From Clostridiales bacterium (GTDB lineage: Bacteria; Bacillota; Clostridia; Lachnospirales; WRAX01), in assembly GCA_031271375.1 (NCBI GenBank), contig JAISVU010000395.1, positions 1 to 6,627 of the forward strand: DNA of 6,627 bases, written 5' to 3'. Within the stretch, counting starts at the first letter, position 1. Every line of letters begins with the position of its first letter. Below the pieces are notes generated by a model. It saw nothing but the letters and a program-made list of their open reading frames with translations. It was not told where the DNA came from and made no database searches. The position numbers were made by a program, and so were the translations under genes. Positions 6,542 through 6,627 of this stretch are shown here, piece after piece.

Positions 6542-6550
6542 AAGGAAGGA
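6542..6550 (+). promoter_or_regulatory. Strong Shine-Dalgarno sequence upstream of the dnaG-like gene
   Basis: AAGGAAGGA lies 12 bases before an ATG at 6563 but 30 bases before the ATG at 6581 that opens the long frame. Its placement favours initiation at 6563, where only three codons follow before a stop. Confidence 0.45.
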
Positions 6551-6562
6551 TTTTTTTTATTT

Positions 6563-6574
6563 ATGTCGAATTAA
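6563..6574 (+). other. Possible three-codon leader ORF (Met-Ser-Asn-stop)
   Basis: ATG TCG AAT TAA follows a strong ribosome-binding site. The stop is six bases before the in-frame ATG of the dnaG-like gene, close enough for a terminating ribosome to reinitiate. It could be a translational leader. It could also be a chance ATG in AT-rich sequence, or the remains of an N-terminus lost to a stop codon. The pattern is visible; the function is inferred. Confidence 0.25.
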
Positions 6575-6580
6575 ATATAT

Positions 6581-6627
6581 ATGCCGTACTATTCCGATGA
6601 AATACTGGACGAGCTCCGTAACCGCAA
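6581..6627 (+). CDS. dnaG: Probable DNA primase DnaG (first 15 codons only, truncated by window edge)
   Basis: Only the first 15 codons are in the window, reading MPYYSDEILDELRNR with no stop before the edge. Clostridial DnaG primases typically begin with a short Tyr-Pro/Ser-Glu-Glu-Ile/Leu-x-Glu-Ile/Leu-Arg-x-Arg-Asn stretch, followed by Asp-Ile-Val-Asp-Val-Ile and then a zinc-binding domain; the visible residues fit the first part. DnaG would synthesise RNA primers at the replication fork. The gene is divergent from the PBP across a 104-bp gap. The ATG at 6581 lacks its own Shine-Dalgarno sequence; the nearest strong one serves a three-codon leader frame just upstream. The identification rests on 15 residues and is tentative: another protein with a similar N-terminus is possible. 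Confidence 0.55.
   Translation, partial: MPYYSDEILDELRNR

Noticed and set aside
6551..6558. Run of eight T residues in the divergent gap considered as part of a terminator
   Set aside because: No stem precedes it on the plus strand, and on the minus strand it reads as A residues. It fits an ordinary AT-rich promoter region.

Overview
The window is a stretch of the division and cell-wall (dcw) cluster of a Gram-positive bacterium, most likely a member of the Clostridia (Firmicutes). This rests on the gene order (class B PBP, murE, murF, mraY, murD), a PBP with a single C-terminal PASTA domain, a MurE with the meso-diaminopimelate signature, an AT-rich intergenic region set against fairly GC-rich genes, and a consensus sigma-A-type promoter. 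The genus cannot be fixed from the sequence alone.

Layout, read in the direction of transcription (minus strand, right to left): a SpoVD/FtsI-type transpeptidase (6476-4524), a 36-51 bp gap holding a perfect TTGACA-N17-TATAAT promoter, murE (4472-2991), murF (2994-1621, sharing an ATGA overlap with murE), a 55-bp gap with two competing hairpins, mraY (TTG start, 1565-576), and the first 194 codons of murD (GTG start at 583, overlapping mraY by 8 nt and running off the left edge). At the right edge, after a 104-bp AT-rich divergent intergenic region, the first 15 codons of a plus-strand gene resemble a clostridial DnaG primase N-terminus.

The four mur/mra products act in sequence. MurD adds D-Glu to UDP-MurNAc-L-Ala, MurE adds meso-DAP, and MurF adds D-Ala-D-Ala. 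MraY then moves the finished phospho-MurNAc-pentapeptide onto undecaprenyl phosphate at the membrane. The PBP cross-links the resulting peptidoglycan outside the membrane.

No exotic defence, mobile or CRISPR-type system is present, and every base outside the short gaps is accounted for by conventional genes. The interest lies in regulation and active-site details: the perfect internal promoter that can uncouple murE and downstream genes from the PBP; the mutually exclusive hairpins that bury the mraY ribosome-binding site; a KTA variant of the PBP KTG motif plus a SpoVD-like cysteine pair; a three-codon leader ORF ahead of the dnaG-like gene; and the lack of mraZ, rsmH and ftsL directly upstream of the PBP.
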